A stretch of 18,716 bases of DNA from Nitrososphaerota archaeon (GCA_029785235.1 JAFMAA010000015.1:1-18716), one strand, 5' to 3'. Positions 6,465-14,170 are shown, numbered from the stretch's first letter. Made by a program: numbers and translations. The notes: a model not told the origin generated them from the sequence alone.

Positions 6465-7096
6465 TACTCCTCTCGGGCGGGATAGATTCCGCCACCGCGC
6501 TCCTGCTGGCCAAGAAGACATACAGTGTGAGGGCCATTACATTCGAGTATCATGGGATAGCTGACAGCGAAATCCAATCTGCAAGGGAAGTGGCGGCTGA
6601 AATCGGCGTGATAGAACACCGGTTCGTGAGACTCCCCGACCTCAGAGAGGCCGCTGACATCCCCGGCGTCAGTTTTGGCGGCCTTCCGCCGACGTACATT
6701 CCGCTCAGGAACAGCGTGTTCTACTCCTTCGCTGCGTCCTACGCCGAAGAGACCAGGGCATCGGCATTAGTGGGAGGACACAACAAGGACGACGCGCTCG
6801 TCTTCGCTGATGTTAGCCCTGCATTCTTCGCTAGCCTGGAGAAGGCGTTTCGCGCTGGATACCCCATTCTGAGGAGCAGGAGACTCAGGCTTCTCCGTCC
6901 GCTGAGGCACATGCGAAAGCACCAAGTGGTCAGGCTGGCAAGCTCGACGGGGGTGCCACTCAGGCTTACCTGGAGCTGCCACCAGAGTGGGAAAGAACAC
7001 TGCTGGGAATGCGCCGGCTGCCTCGCGAGGAGTTCGTCGTTCAGGAAGGCAGGGGTGGAAGACCCTCTCACGCCTGACCTGGGAAAAGTTACTTAA
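6461..7096 (+). CDS. queC: QueC, 7-cyano-7-deazaguanine (preQ0) synthase, non-standard start
   Basis: QueC converts 7-carboxy-7-deazaguanine, ammonia and ATP into preQ0, the precursor of archaeosine in tRNA. The frame contains the ATP-pyrophosphatase loop SGGIDS right at its beginning, GLPPTYIPLRNSVFYSFAAS, VGGHNKDDA, and a zinc-binding end with Cys pattern SCHQ-HCWECAGC. The problem is the start. The frame is open from a TAG at 6332 but holds no ATG, GTG, TTG or CTG before the SGGIDS codons; the next one, GTG 6527, would delete that loop. I mark ATA 6461, which overlaps the queD stop as ATAG and would give a 211-residue protein close to family length. ATC 6443, or a -1 frameshift from queD, are alternatives. 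Confidence 0.8.
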   Translation: MVLLSGGIDSATALLLAKKTYSVRAITFEYHGIADSEIQSAREVAAEIGVIEHRFVRLPDLREAADIPGVSFGGLPPTYIPLRNSVFYSFAASYAEETRASALVGGHNKDDALVFADVSPAFFASLEKAFRAGYPILRSRRLRLLRPLRHMRKHQVVRLASSTGVPLRLTWSCHQSGKEHCWECAGCLARSSSFRKAGVEDPLTPDLGKVT

Positions 7097-7122
7097 GGAG
7101 TGGCGAGAGGTTTCGGGACTCA

Positions 7123-7869
7123 TTGAGGCGGCAAGAGCGAACAGCCGACGCCCTGGACTTCATCGATGCGACGGCTGACGTGCAGGCTGAGGTATCCAAG
7201 CTGCCCGTGGACGCTGGCATTGCTAATCTCCGAGTGATCGGTAGCTCGGGTAGCATGACCATGCCAATCGGACTCTCCATTCAGACATCCACGGGGCTCC
7301 ACAGGGGGGTTCATATGAGCCGGATGGTGAAGGCGGCCAACAGCAGGAAACCAAAGGGGTTAGAGCAGTGGCTCCGGTGGATTTGCAAAGAAGTGAATCA
7401 GACCCAGCCGGGGTCCAGCGTCACCGCGGACTTCGAACTCCCCTACGAGGACCAGTTCGTGAAGGTCACCATGAGGGCGACGCAGCGAGGCTTGGTCACC
7501 TATAGGTACGTGGTAGACGGGATGACGGCCTGCCCATGCTCAAAGAAGATGACTGGTGTGGGGCACATGCAGAGAGCTCAACTGACGGTTTTCCTGCGGA
7601 GCAACAAGCCCCTTGATTCCATGGCCGTGATTGGAAGAATCACGGAGTGCTTCTCGGCATTTCCCATCGAACACATGAAGAGACTGGATGAAGCGAAAAA
7701 AATCCTCGAGGCTCAATCCAACCCGAGGTTCGCGGAGGACATCGTCAGGGAGTGCGTCAGCAGGTTCCCGAATGCCCTGTTCATAGGTGGAAGGTGCTTC
7801 GAGTCGATACACTCCCATGATGCCGTGGCCACATGGTCGGCGAGACCGGGCTGGATGCCAATCCTCTGA
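7123..7869 (+). CDS. folE2: GTP cyclohydrolase FolE2/MptA type
   Basis: A 248-residue type IB GTP cyclohydrolase. It opens GTP to give dihydroneopterin triphosphate (FolE2) or the 2',3'-cyclic phosphate (MptA in methanogens). Signature pieces are present: GLHRGVHMSR (about 58-67), TACPCSKK with the metal-binding Cys (136-142), GVGHMQRA (145-152) and ESIHSHDAVA near 227-236. Since it follows queD and queC, the FolE2 role of feeding the preQ0 pathway is the best reading; the folate or pterin route is an alternative. TTG 7123 is 26 bases after queC. A TTACTTAAGG stretch over the queC stop could act as an internal promoter. Confidence 0.9.
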   Translation: MRRQERTADALDFIDATADVQAEVSKLPVDAGIANLRVIGSSGSMTMPIGLSIQTSTGLHRGVHMSRMVKAANSRKPKGLEQWLRWICKEVNQTQPGSSVTADFELPYEDQFVKVTMRATQRGLVTYRYVVDGMTACPCSKKMTGVGHMQRAQLTVFLRSNKPLDSMAVIGRITECFSAFPIEHMKRLDEAKKILEAQSNPRFAEDIVRECVSRFPNALFIGGRCFESIHSHDAVATWSARPGWMPIL

Positions 7870-7883
7870 GGAGGAGGCCCCAG

Positions 7884-7891
7884 ACTTAAAT
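7884..7891 (+). promoter_or_regulatory. TATA-like box of the DUF72 gene
   Basis: ACTTAAAT lies 27-34 bases before TTG 7918, consistent with a leaderless transcript separate from the que cluster. Confidence 0.5.
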
Positions 7892-7917
7892 CGAGAGTAG
7901 CTCCGCAGCCCGACCGG

Positions 7918-8778
7918 TTGACCGACCTTCTCCTCGGCACGTCAGGCTGGTCGTACAACGAATGGAACGGCGTGTTCTACCCAAACTCTTCAGTCAACAA
8001 GCTATCTTACTACGCCAAGCTCTATGCGACTGTGGAAATTGACTCAACGTTCTACGCGTACCCATCGAAGGGGATGGTGCTCGGCTGGGTGAGATATACG
8101 CCCGAGAACTTTGTCTTCTCTGTGAAGCTCCCCAGGTTGATTACACACGACAAGAGGCTGGACCTGTCGCAGGGGGTCGAAGCTGACATGGTCAGGTTCC
8201 TGAGCCTCCTGAAGCCGCTCATAGCGGCTGGGAAGATGGGACCAGTACTGGTGCAACTCCCTCCGAGTTATTCCTTCCAAGATGACTTTCAGAAGCTGAA
8301 GGGCTTCTTTGACAGGGCCCCTGACGACCTGTCGTTCGCGGTCGAGTTCAGGCACCCCTCGTGGCTGAGAGAAGAGGTCTGGTCGTACCTCAGCAGCAGG
8401 AATCTGGCCAATGTGATAGTCGACGAGCCCCTACTCCCTCCGGACACTGTCGTGACTGCGGACTTCGCCTTCGTAAGATGGCACGGGAGAGGCAACAGGC
8501 CCTGGTACAACTACAGGTACACCGACGGCGAGCTCGACGGATGGGCTCCGAAGGTGAAGGACGTCACGTCTAGGGTAAAGAAAACGTTCGGTTACTTCAA
8601 CAACCACTTCAGGGGGTTCGCGATTGAAAACTCGCTCAAGATGATGGAGAAGCTAGGCGTGTCGACACCTCTCCAGAACGAAGCTAGGGCGAAGGCGACC
8701 AAGTTCATCGCCACCGGCAGGAGGGACACGGGGGAGGGGAGCATCCTTGAGTTCGTCGGAGCGGGGAGCGACAGGTGA
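7918..8778 (+). CDS. DUF72 (YecE-like) family protein
   Basis: A 286-residue member of the widespread DUF72 family, predicted TIM-barrel, whose biochemical role is not settled. Recognisable stretches are LLGTSGWSYNEWNGVFYP at the N-terminus, YYAKLYATVEIDSTFYAYPS, NFVFSVKLPRLITH, PVLVQLPPSYSF, FAVEFRHPSWL, the central VRWHGR and the late YFNNHFRGFAIENSLKM. Length is normal for the family. The stop overlaps the GTG of the next gene (GTGA), so the two are translated together. Confidence 0.92.
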   Translation: MTDLLLGTSGWSYNEWNGVFYPNSSVNKLSYYAKLYATVEIDSTFYAYPSKGMVLGWVRYTPENFVFSVKLPRLITHDKRLDLSQGVEADMVRFLSLLKPLIAAGKMGPVLVQLPPSYSFQDDFQKLKGFFDRAPDDLSFAVEFRHPSWLREEVWSYLSSRNLANVIVDEPLLPPDTVVTADFAFVRWHGRGNRPWYNYRYTDGELDGWAPKVKDVTSRVKKTFGYFNNHFRGFAIENSLKMMEKLGVSTPLQNEARAKATKFIATGRRDTGEGSILEFVGAGSDR

Positions 8779-9566
8779 AGGCAGTCCTCCTGCTTGATGG
8801 CGATGCTCCCAAGGTCGCTCCGGCGCAACTGAGCAAGATTGTTCTGAAGGCTGGCATCGAAGTGGGAAGGGCCGGCGCGGACTTCGGCATAGTCGTAGGT
8901 GGAGATGGGCGGTTCGGCAGATACGGGCGGACCGAGAAGCTCCCACTACTCTTCGTAGGCGTACGGTCAAAGGGGGCCGTCGGATCCAAAGCCCACCTCG
9001 CCCAAACCACTTTCGACGAACTCCCAGAGGCGTTGGCAAAGATCAGGTCCGGAGCATATACGATAGACGCGCACCGACGGTTGAGGGTCGTCAAGGGGAC
9101 GAAAGCGCTCGGGGAGGTGTTCACGGACGTCTACCTTCAGAGGGGAGACGAAGGGAGTTGTCTCCGCTACAAGTTGAGGGTATCTTGGGAAGGCGTGAGG
9201 TTCGAGGAGGCGGCCATAGCAGATGGGGTAGTGGTTGCCACCCGAGCGGGCTCCACTGGCTATTACTCCTACGTCGATAGGATCAGAGGGTGCATGGTCG
9301 AGCCGTCCGCATTCGCCCACGTCGGAAGGGACGAAGTGGGAATATGCCACATAACCCCTACCTACACCGAAAGGCTCGGTGTCGGGACTCACCCTCTGAG
9401 ATACACGGTACCCTGGGGGAGCAAGATAGAGATCTCTCTGTTCAGAGAGGCGGACGCTAGGCTCTTTGGAGTCGCAGACAGCCGAGCAGGGATTAAGGTC
9501 TCAATGGGGGAGAAGGTATCCATAACAGCTGGGAAGGAAGTCACAAAAGTGATGACGCTGAGGTGA
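8775..9566 (+). CDS. NAD kinase-like protein (divergent)
   Basis: A 263-residue protein of the NAD kinase/diacylglycerol kinase superfamily, expected to phosphorylate NAD to NADP in the cytoplasm. The GGDG motif is at 42-45 with the catalytic Asp44, and the second signature appears as GVVVATRAGSTGYYS, equivalent to TPTGSTAYS. The NAD-ribose motif usually written NE seems to read GE (KALGEVF), and the stretch after GGDG lacks the usual TLL, so this is a divergent member whose substrate could differ. GTG start overlaps the DUF72 stop by 4 bases. Its end overlaps the convergent broken PhoU gene by 26 bases. Confidence 0.78.
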   Translation: MKAVLLLDGDAPKVAPAQLSKIVLKAGIEVGRAGADFGIVVGGDGRFGRYGRTEKLPLLFVGVRSKGAVGSKAHLAQTTFDELPEALAKIRSGAYTIDAHRRLRVVKGTKALGEVFTDVYLQRGDEGSCLRYKLRVSWEGVRFEEAAIADGVVVATRAGSTGYYSYVDRIRGCMVEPSAFAHVGRDEVGICHITPTYTERLGVGTHPLRYTVPWGSKIEISLFREADARLFGVADSRAGIKVSMGEKVSITAGKEVTKVMTLR

Positions 9567-9886
9567 CGATCCTCACAGGCCAGGATGATGGTTCCACGTC
9601 TGTTGCTACGTGTTCGACCATCTCCCCAACATAGGTCGCATGGTCTGCGACGCGCTCGGGGTACCTCAGTATCAGCATGGATGAGAGCGCGCACTTCAGG
9701 TCGCCCATCTTCCTGAGGGGTCTCCTCGGCGTTCTCTCTGTAGTTGGAGTCGATGGCGTCGCCCAAAGACAAAACCTTCCTCGCAAACTCAACATCTCTC
9801 TGGGCGAATGCGTCAACATTCATCCAGATCATCTTCCGCGTCTGCTGGAGTGTCGCGACGACCGAGCCATGGGTCGCTTGGCTCAA
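9541..9886 (-). pseudogene. Single-repeat PhoU-like gene broken by a frameshift
   Basis: Two minus-strand frames together give one PhoU repeat. Frame one starts at TTG 9886 (or CTG 9913) and reads RKMIWMNVDAFAQRDVEFAR then AIDSNYRENAEE. The other frame resumes with RKMGDLKCALSSMLILRY then PERVADHATYVGEMVEHVA and ends at 9541. The switch falls in a run of four C (9717-9720) after GAGA; removing one C restores a continuous reading of about 114 residues. PhoU proteins act in phosphate signalling, and the intact AbrB-PhoU gene lies just across the shared promoter. It could be a true pseudogene, an assembly or read error in the homopolymer, or a rare programmed frameshift. Confidence 0.8.
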
Positions 9887-9949
9887 TTCCGCCTGGCTAG
9901 GTCGCGCCTCCAGAGTCTATCCCAATGGCCAATTGTCACCTGGGCAAGA

Positions 9950-9959
9950 AGTATATACT
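9950..9959. promoter_or_regulatory. Palindromic TATA element between the two PhoU genes
   Basis: AGTATATACT is a perfect 10-base palindrome. It lies about 34 bases before ATG 9989 and 42 bases before the possible CTG start (9913) of the divergent PhoU remnant. Either strand can be read as a TATA box. A Shine-Dalgarno-like GAGGTGA (9978-9984) precedes the ATG of the plus-strand gene. Confidence 0.5.
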
Positions 9960-9988
9960 AGCTATTCCCAAACGTTCGAGGTGACCTG

Positions 9989-11026
9989 ATGGCCGAATCC
10001 AGAAGACAAGATTTCAGGAGGGTGCAGAAGACTGGAGGAGATAGCTTCGTTGTTTCTCTTCCGAAGAGCTGGGTCACTGACATAGGACTGAGGGCGAAGG
10101 ATCCGGTTGCCGTGCTCGTGCAACCCGACTCTTCGCTCCTGATTGTCCCTAGGAGAGACATACGGACAGCATCCAAATCAGAGGCCACCCTTGAAGCCGC
10201 GCAGGGTCTCGACAAAGACTTCTTGCTGAGGCACTTCATCTCCTATTATCTGGCCGGCTACGACATCATAAGGGTCGCCATTGGTAAGTCAGACCCTGGA
10301 CTCCGAGGGTTCATCCGAGAAGGCATCAGGCGCAAACTAGTAGGCGTAGAGATAATCGAGGAGTCATCTGGGGGGATACTCACGCAGTGCCTGTCTGGCT
10401 ACATCGACCTTCCGCTGAAGAAGGCCCTGGAACGCATGGCCATCATCGCTGGAGGCATGCTAACCGATGCGGTCAGCGTCCTTCAAGGCGGGAACATGGG
10501 AATGTCAGGAGAGGTCATAGAACGCGACGATGAGGTCGACAGGTTCTACCACTTCCTTCTCAGGCAGCTCAACATAGCGGTGAGGGATAGGTCGGTGATC
10601 CAGGAGATAGGCCTGGCGTCAACGAGAGACTGCCTAGGCTACAGACTCGTGGTCAAAAATGTAGAGAGAGTAGCCGACCACGCGGCGAGCATAGCCACCG
10701 AAGCAGAAAACCTCGGCAATCTTTCGGAGCAGGCCGTAAAGAAGATCCATGAGATGACCGCGCTATCCAAGAAAGTGTTCGACAGTTCCATCACTTCGTT
10801 GCTCCGGCTCGACGGCAAGCTGGCAGAGGAAGCCATAGCGAAATCGAAGGAGGTCCTGCTGATGGAGGAGAGAGTCAGCGGCGAAGTGCTAGCGCCGAGA
10901 ATGAGCGGAGCCCAGGTAGCCTCTGCGAAACTAATGCTCGAGAGCATCAGGAGGACCGCGGAGTATGGGTCGGACATCGCCGAAATCGCCATAGACCTCA
11001 CCGTCGCGGAACCCCAGATAGTCTGA
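9989..11026 (+). CDS. phoU: AbrB-PhoU fusion phosphate uptake regulator
   Basis: A 345-residue archaeal PhoU-type regulator. Residues about 8-55 form an AbrB/SpoVT swapped-hairpin DNA-binding domain (RRVQKTGGDSFVVSLPKSWV, then VLVQPDSSLLIVPR). Two PhoU helical repeats follow: one around 150-240 with ERDDEVDRFYHFLLRQL and NVERVADHAASIA, and a second around 250-340 ending RRTAEYGSDIAEIAIDL. Such fusions are common in archaea and are thought to link phosphate supply to transcription; the target here is unknown. No phosphate transporter gene is in the window. The ATG has a GAGGTGA ribosome-binding site. Confidence 0.93.
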   Translation: MAESRRQDFRRVQKTGGDSFVVSLPKSWVTDIGLRAKDPVAVLVQPDSSLLIVPRRDIRTASKSEATLEAAQGLDKDFLLRHFISYYLAGYDIIRVAIGKSDPGLRGFIREGIRRKLVGVEIIEESSGGILTQCLSGYIDLPLKKALERMAIIAGGMLTDAVSVLQGGNMGMSGEVIERDDEVDRFYHFLLRQLNIAVRDRSVIQEIGLASTRDCLGYRLVVKNVERVADHAASIATEAENLGNLSEQAVKKIHEMTALSKKVFDSSITSLLRLDGKLAEEAIAKSKEVLLMEERVSGEVLAPRMSGAQVASAKLMLESIRRTAEYGSDIAEIAIDLTVAEPQIV

Positions 11027-11042
11027 GGGACCCGAGTAGTCC

Positions 11043-11354
11043 TCAGCGAAATTCTGGAAGCTCGCAGGTCGTCTCCAGCATCGCCACTAGCAGAGCCTCA
11101 CCACGCTCGGTCAGAGCGACCTCTTCTTCGATGCAGAGACCTGTCATGGTGGACACGACGTCGACGAGGTACTCCCGCTGAAGCCAGCCGAGGAGGCTGT
11201 CGAAGGCCACATGGGACAGCCCGGCACGCCTGCGAAGGACGCTAGTGCCGGTCCGCTTCGAGCCTACAAGCGCGAGCAGGGCGCATAGACTCCGGTCGGC
11301 CAGGACGTCTCGCGAGGGCACGTCTCCGAGATCCGATGTTTCTTGTGGTCGCAT
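11043..11354 (-). CDS. Small winged-helix-like protein
   Basis: A 103-residue protein I cannot assign to a named family. DRSLCALLALVGSKRTGTSVLRRRAGLSHVAFDSLLGWLQRE fits a winged-helix core, followed by a wing (YLVDVV) and EVALTERGEALL, the usual tail of archaeal winged-helix regulators. It has no ligand domain. ATG 11354 lies about 25-30 bases from the TATA-like ATTTTAGC, predicting a leaderless message. It is convergent with the AbrB-PhoU gene, 16 bases away. Confidence 0.65.
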   Translation of the reverse strand: MRPQETSDLGDVPSRDVLADRSLCALLALVGSKRTGTSVLRRRAGLSHVAFDSLLGWLQREYLVDVVSTMTGLCIEEEVALTERGEALLVAMLETTCELPEFR

Positions 11355-11377
11355 CGGCCTGAAAAGCGGCAGGGCGA

Positions 11378-11385
11378 GCTAAAAT
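11378..11385 (-). promoter_or_regulatory. TATA-like box of the winged-helix gene
   Basis: ATTTTAGC on the minus strand, 24-31 bases before ATG 11354. The rest of the gap up to 11536 holds a second AT-rich patch (about 11437-11446, CTGTAAATAT) of unclear use. Confidence 0.45.
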
Positions 11386-11536
11386 GGTTCTCGAATGAGT
11401 CCAATGGGTAATCATACACTATAGCGATGACCCCATACTGTAAATATGAACCGGTCAATTATCTGGTAGAACGCACCTAGCAACGACTACCGTCGGGGGC
11501 AAAGGATGGCTCGCGCGCTTCCAACCCAGCGGAAGA

Positions 11537-11806
11537 TTGAAGGGCGCGACCGTCGGCATAAGGACCATGGGGTGGTACTACCATACCTGCCCAAAGTGCC
11601 GCGAGAAATCCCGGAAGTGTGTGCTACGGAACGAAAGGAAGTCCGCCGAGAAGGTTGAGCTGTCGAGGGGAGGATGGGTGACTGGAAGAGGGGTGCAGTT
11701 GAAGGAACCCTACCATGTGTGGGTATACTCCTACGAGGAGGAGCACGAATGCCGGCTCTGCAAGCATAGATGGATCGAGTACATCACGAAGCAGAGGCCT
11801 TGGTAG
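11537..11806 (+). CDS. Small zinc-ribbon protein
   Basis: An 89-residue basic protein with two paired-cysteine knuckles, TCPKC near residue 18-21 and ECRLCKHRW near residue 72-75, the normal layout of a zinc ribbon. Between them is a strand-rich stretch (KVELSRGGWVTGRGVQL, PYHVWVYSYEEEHEC). TTG 11537 is the longest start; ATG 11567 (MGWYYHTCPKC) is equally plausible. No further clue to function is visible. Confidence 0.62.
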   Translation: MKGATVGIRTMGWYYHTCPKCREKSRKCVLRNERKSAEKVELSRGGWVTGRGVQLKEPYHVWVYSYEEEHECRLCKHRWIEYITKQRPW

Positions 11807-11847
11807 GCGGACTGGAAGTCAGCATATGGCTTTTCCATCGCCAGGTC

Positions 11848-12160
11848 CTAGAGAAAAGGTCCAGAACCTGTGGATGCCATGATGTGGTTGCTCCACCCCC
11901 CGTCACCTCTGCCTGTCATTACCAGGTTACGCAGGCTGCCTCTGATGAGTGAACCCCAGGCGTCGGCACGGGAGCCTAGCATCCCAGCGTTGGGACTAGA
12001 CCCTAGTGGGTGAACCTGACCTCGGTCTTGGCGCCCGTCGGGGAATATCGAAGACAATGTTCGTGCCTCTCCACTCGGTCTTATCACTGACGAATCTGGG
12101 GCCACCCTCGATGACTAGCCAGACCATCCTCTTGCCGGAATCAGCTCCTTTTATCAATCT
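11848..12160 (-). pseudogene. Decayed SRPBCC/AHSA1-like gene
   Basis: Three minus-strand frames contain consecutive pieces of an SRPBCC (activator-of-Hsp90-ATPase-like) protein. The first (about 12160-12040) reads GKRMVWLVIEG then SDKTEWRGTNIVFDI. The second (about 12032-11979) reads AKTEVRFTH, a stop, then GLVPTLGC and another stop. The third (about 11973-11848) reads SRADAWGSLIRGSLRNLVMTG. The order matches the C-terminal half of the family. A possible N-terminal scrap begins at TTG 12237 (GVLVTVLPGESV), but the region between is lost. At least two frameshifts and two stops mean it is not functional. It fills most of the 485-base gap between 11806 and 12292. Confidence 0.8.
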
Positions 12161-12256
12161 GAGTCAATCATGGCCTGTTTCCAAAGTGGGCCGGAAGGGA
12201 CGCTTTCTCCTGGGAGGACGGTGACGAGGACACCCAACCTTCCGTGAGTCTCTATT

Positions 12257-12265
12257 CTTTATTTA
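12257..12265 (+). promoter_or_regulatory. TATA box of the DUF929-VKOR operon
   Basis: CTTTATTTA is 27-35 bases before TTG 12292. Read on the other strand (TAAATAAAG), the same element could once have served the decayed SRPBCC gene. Confidence 0.5.
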
Positions 12266-12291
12266 CCCGACTGGAGGGAAGCCGTTCCTAA

Positions 12292-13242
12292 TTGTCCATC
12301 AAGGCGACCCTGCGCGCGAGGCAGAGGAGGAGGCGCATACTACTGATCTCTGTCATCGCCGTCGTGGTAGCCCTGTTGGTTGTCGTCTACTTCATCGCCG
12401 CAGCGAGCAGCGACCCATACACGAAGTACATCGGCCAGCCTGTATCCCCTGCCATTCTCAGCCAGGTGACTGGTGTGAGCGACTCGACCCTCAGCGTCGT
12501 CGGGACCCCGACGGGCGTGTCTCCCCCTGCCAAGGTTTCCGGCTCCCTCCTCACGTCCGGGGGGAAGCCCGAGGTCCTTTATGTCGGCGGGGAGTTCTGT
12601 CCCTACTGCGCCATCGAGAGATGGGCCATAATCGTGGCGCTCTCGCACTTCGGGACATTCAGCGGCCTCCAGTACATGCTCTCCTCGAGCACCGACCTCA
12701 ACGCCAACACACCGACGTTCACATTCGCGAACGCCACCTACACCAGCAGCTACATCACATTCGTGGCAGTGGAGGAGTACGGCCGGGCGGGTCCGAGCGA
12801 CGTGAGACAGACTCTCACGACGGCCCAGGCCAGCCTCGTGTCCCAGTACGATACATGTTCGGCTTCGGCGACGCAGTCAACCGGGGGCATTCCATTCGTC
12901 GACATAGCCAACCAATACGCAGTCAACTGTGGTGCCCAGTTCGAGCTCCCCGACCAATCACAATACCTGACATCCCCCTCCCAGCCCAACATCATCGGCA
13001 TGAACTGGACCCAGATAGCTTCTCAACTCAATTCACCCGGTAGTCCGGTTGCGCAGCTGGTCGACGGTGCTGCCAACTATCTGATCAGCGCCATCTGCAA
13101 CGTAGATGGCAGCCAGCCGGGGTCGGTGTGCAACCAGCAATACGCGACCGCCACCCTTGCAAGCGTCTTGCCAGCCCAGGGGCCGTCCACAGCCCTGGTG
13201 GCAGTCCCAACTAGGACCTTGGACCCACGATGGACCGTCTGA
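12292..13242 (+). CDS. Membrane-anchored DUF929 thioredoxin-like protein
   Basis: A 316-residue protein with a basic N-terminus (RARQRRRR), one transmembrane anchor at about 15-38, and a long exported domain. [19 protein letters not shown] holds a thioredoxin-type CPYC at 103-106 in the DUF929 family context. Further cysteines occur in DTCSAS, VNCGAQF, AICNVDG and SVCNQQ and may form structural disulfides. The S/T/N-rich sequence suits an extracytoplasmic location. The partner VKOR gene overlaps its last 13 bases, so the two are translationally coupled and probably form an oxidative disulfide relay, with this protein as the donor to substrates. TTG 12292 follows a TATA box. Confidence 0.88.
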   Translation: MSIKATLRARQRRRRILLISVIAVVVALLVVVYFIAAASSDPYTKYIGQPVSPAILSQVTGVSDSTLSVVGTPTGVSPPAKVSGSLLTSGGKPEVLYVGGEFCPYCAIERWAIIVALSHFGTFSGLQYMLSSSTDLNANTPTFTFANATYTSSYITFVAVEEYGRAGPSDVRQTLTTAQASLVSQYDTCSASATQSTGGIPFVDIANQYAVNCGAQFELPDQSQYLTSPSQPNIIGMNWTQIASQLNSPGSPVAQLVDGAANYLISAICNVDGSQPGSVCNQQYATATLASVLPAQGPSTALVAVPTRTLDPRWTV

Positions 13243-13673
13243 CCAAGGGCTTCGTAGCCTTAGCGGCCGTCGGAGTGGCGGTGGCGATATTCCACGCATA
13301 CGACGAGATAACCGCATTCTCCGCTCCACTGTCGACGGTGTGCAACATCAACGCATTCTTCTCATGCGGGAGCGTCTTCGCCAGCGGGGACGTGACCTTC
13401 CCCCCTGGCCCGTACGGCGTCCCCCTCTATGTCTATGGGCTAGTCTGGTTCCCGCTCATGGTCGCGCTCGGGCTGTGGTATGGTCGCACGAGAGGTTCGC
13501 TCGACGGAGAGGTAATGGTCCCCGCACTGATGGTGGGGAACCTGTTCACGCTCTATCTGTGGTACCTCGAGCTTGGCGTCATACATGCCGTCTGCCCTGT
13601 CTGCATGACGATGTACTTCCTGAACTATGCGATGACCGGTCTTGCGCTCAGGCGCCTGCTGGGTTCCTTCTAA
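13230..13673 (+). CDS. VKOR-family disulfide-forming membrane protein
   Basis: A 147-residue four-helix membrane protein of the vitamin K epoxide reductase family. Membrane segments fall near 8-26, 66-86, 97-115 and 122-142. The loop cysteines are C38 and C46 (STVCNI-FFSCG) and the active-site motif is CPVC at 122-125, preceded by the helix [13 protein letters not shown]. Such proteins re-oxidise a thioredoxin-like partner and pass electrons to a quinone. No thioredoxin domain is fused; the DUF929 protein immediately upstream fits the partner role. ATG 13230 overlaps the upstream gene by 13 bases. Confidence 0.92.
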   Translation: MDRLTKGFVALAAVGVAVAIFHAYDEITAFSAPLSTVCNINAFFSCGSVFASGDVTFPPGPYGVPLYVYGLVWFPLMVALGLWYGRTRGSLDGEVMVPALMVGNLFTLYLWYLELGVIHAVCPVCMTMYFLNYAMTGLALRRLLGSF

Positions 13674-13679
13674 GGCAGG

Positions 13680-14138
13680 CTACCCGCTTGACTCGCGCAG
13701 GTAGAGGATGACGGGTTCCCCAAGCTTCGCCAGTACCTCTCCCTTCTTCGAAAGGGTGTACCTGACCTTCGGCGGCCTCGTACCGATTACCTCCCTTCGG
13801 ATGAACCCTAGCTCTTCGAGATCCTTCAGCTTCTTTGAGAGCACCCGAGGACTTATCCCCCGGAGCAGCCTCCTCAGGTCTGCGAAACCAGCCGTCTTCA
13901 GGGAGTAGGTGCTGGTCAATATCTCGATGGACCACTTACTGAACACCATCTGCGTCACACGCAGATTGTCCTTCACAGACCTCGTCTCCCCCCTGTAGGA
14001 GAACGCCCCTGTGGCGCTCACCTCTCTTACGAACGCCGTAGCCATCTCTCCGAAATCCTGGAACCTCCTCTCCAGCGCCTCAGCGCTCAGAGCCTTCTGA
14101 CGGGGGTGATTCCCATCACTCTCGAACTCCTGCGTCAA
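13680..14138 (-). CDS. HxlR-family winged-helix regulator
   Basis: A transcriptional regulator of about 152 residues. Residues about 60-140 carry the HxlR winged helix: KWSIEILTST, FADLRRLLRGISPRVLSKKLKDL, EELGFIRREV and VRYTLSKKGE. The N-terminal 50 residues form a separate helix-rich arm. A longer reading from TTG 14201 exists, but a TATA-like ATTTATTAGA (14170-14161) lies inside it, so I prefer TTG 14138, about 27 bases after that box. It contains no cysteine, so it is not a thiol redox sensor of the HypR kind. It ends six bases from the VKOR gene (convergent). Confidence 0.85.
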   Translation of the reverse strand: MTQEFESDGNHPRQKALSAEALERRFQDFGEMATAFVREVSATGAFSYRGETRSVKDNLRVTQMVFSKWSIEILTSTYSLKTAGFADLRRLLRGISPRVLSKKLKDLEELGFIRREVIGTRPPKVRYTLSKKGEVLAKLGEPVILYLRESSG

Positions 14139-14160
14139 ACGAGGTCTGGCGCGCTGCCTT

Positions 14161-14170
14161 TCTAATAAAT
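14161..14170 (-). promoter_or_regulatory. TATA-like box of the HxlR gene
   Basis: ATTTATTAGA on the minus strand ends about 23 bases before TTG 14138, which decides the shorter start. Confidence 0.5.

Noticed and set aside
6527..7096. queC starting at GTG 6527
   Set aside because: It would lose the SGGIDS ATP-binding loop that lies just upstream in the same frame, so it cannot be the true start of a working enzyme.
11942..12020. Possible C/D box guide RNA (TGATGA followed by CTGA)
   Set aside because: The spacing is long, no inner C' and D' boxes are visible, and the bases are explained by the SRPBCC pseudogene on the other strand.
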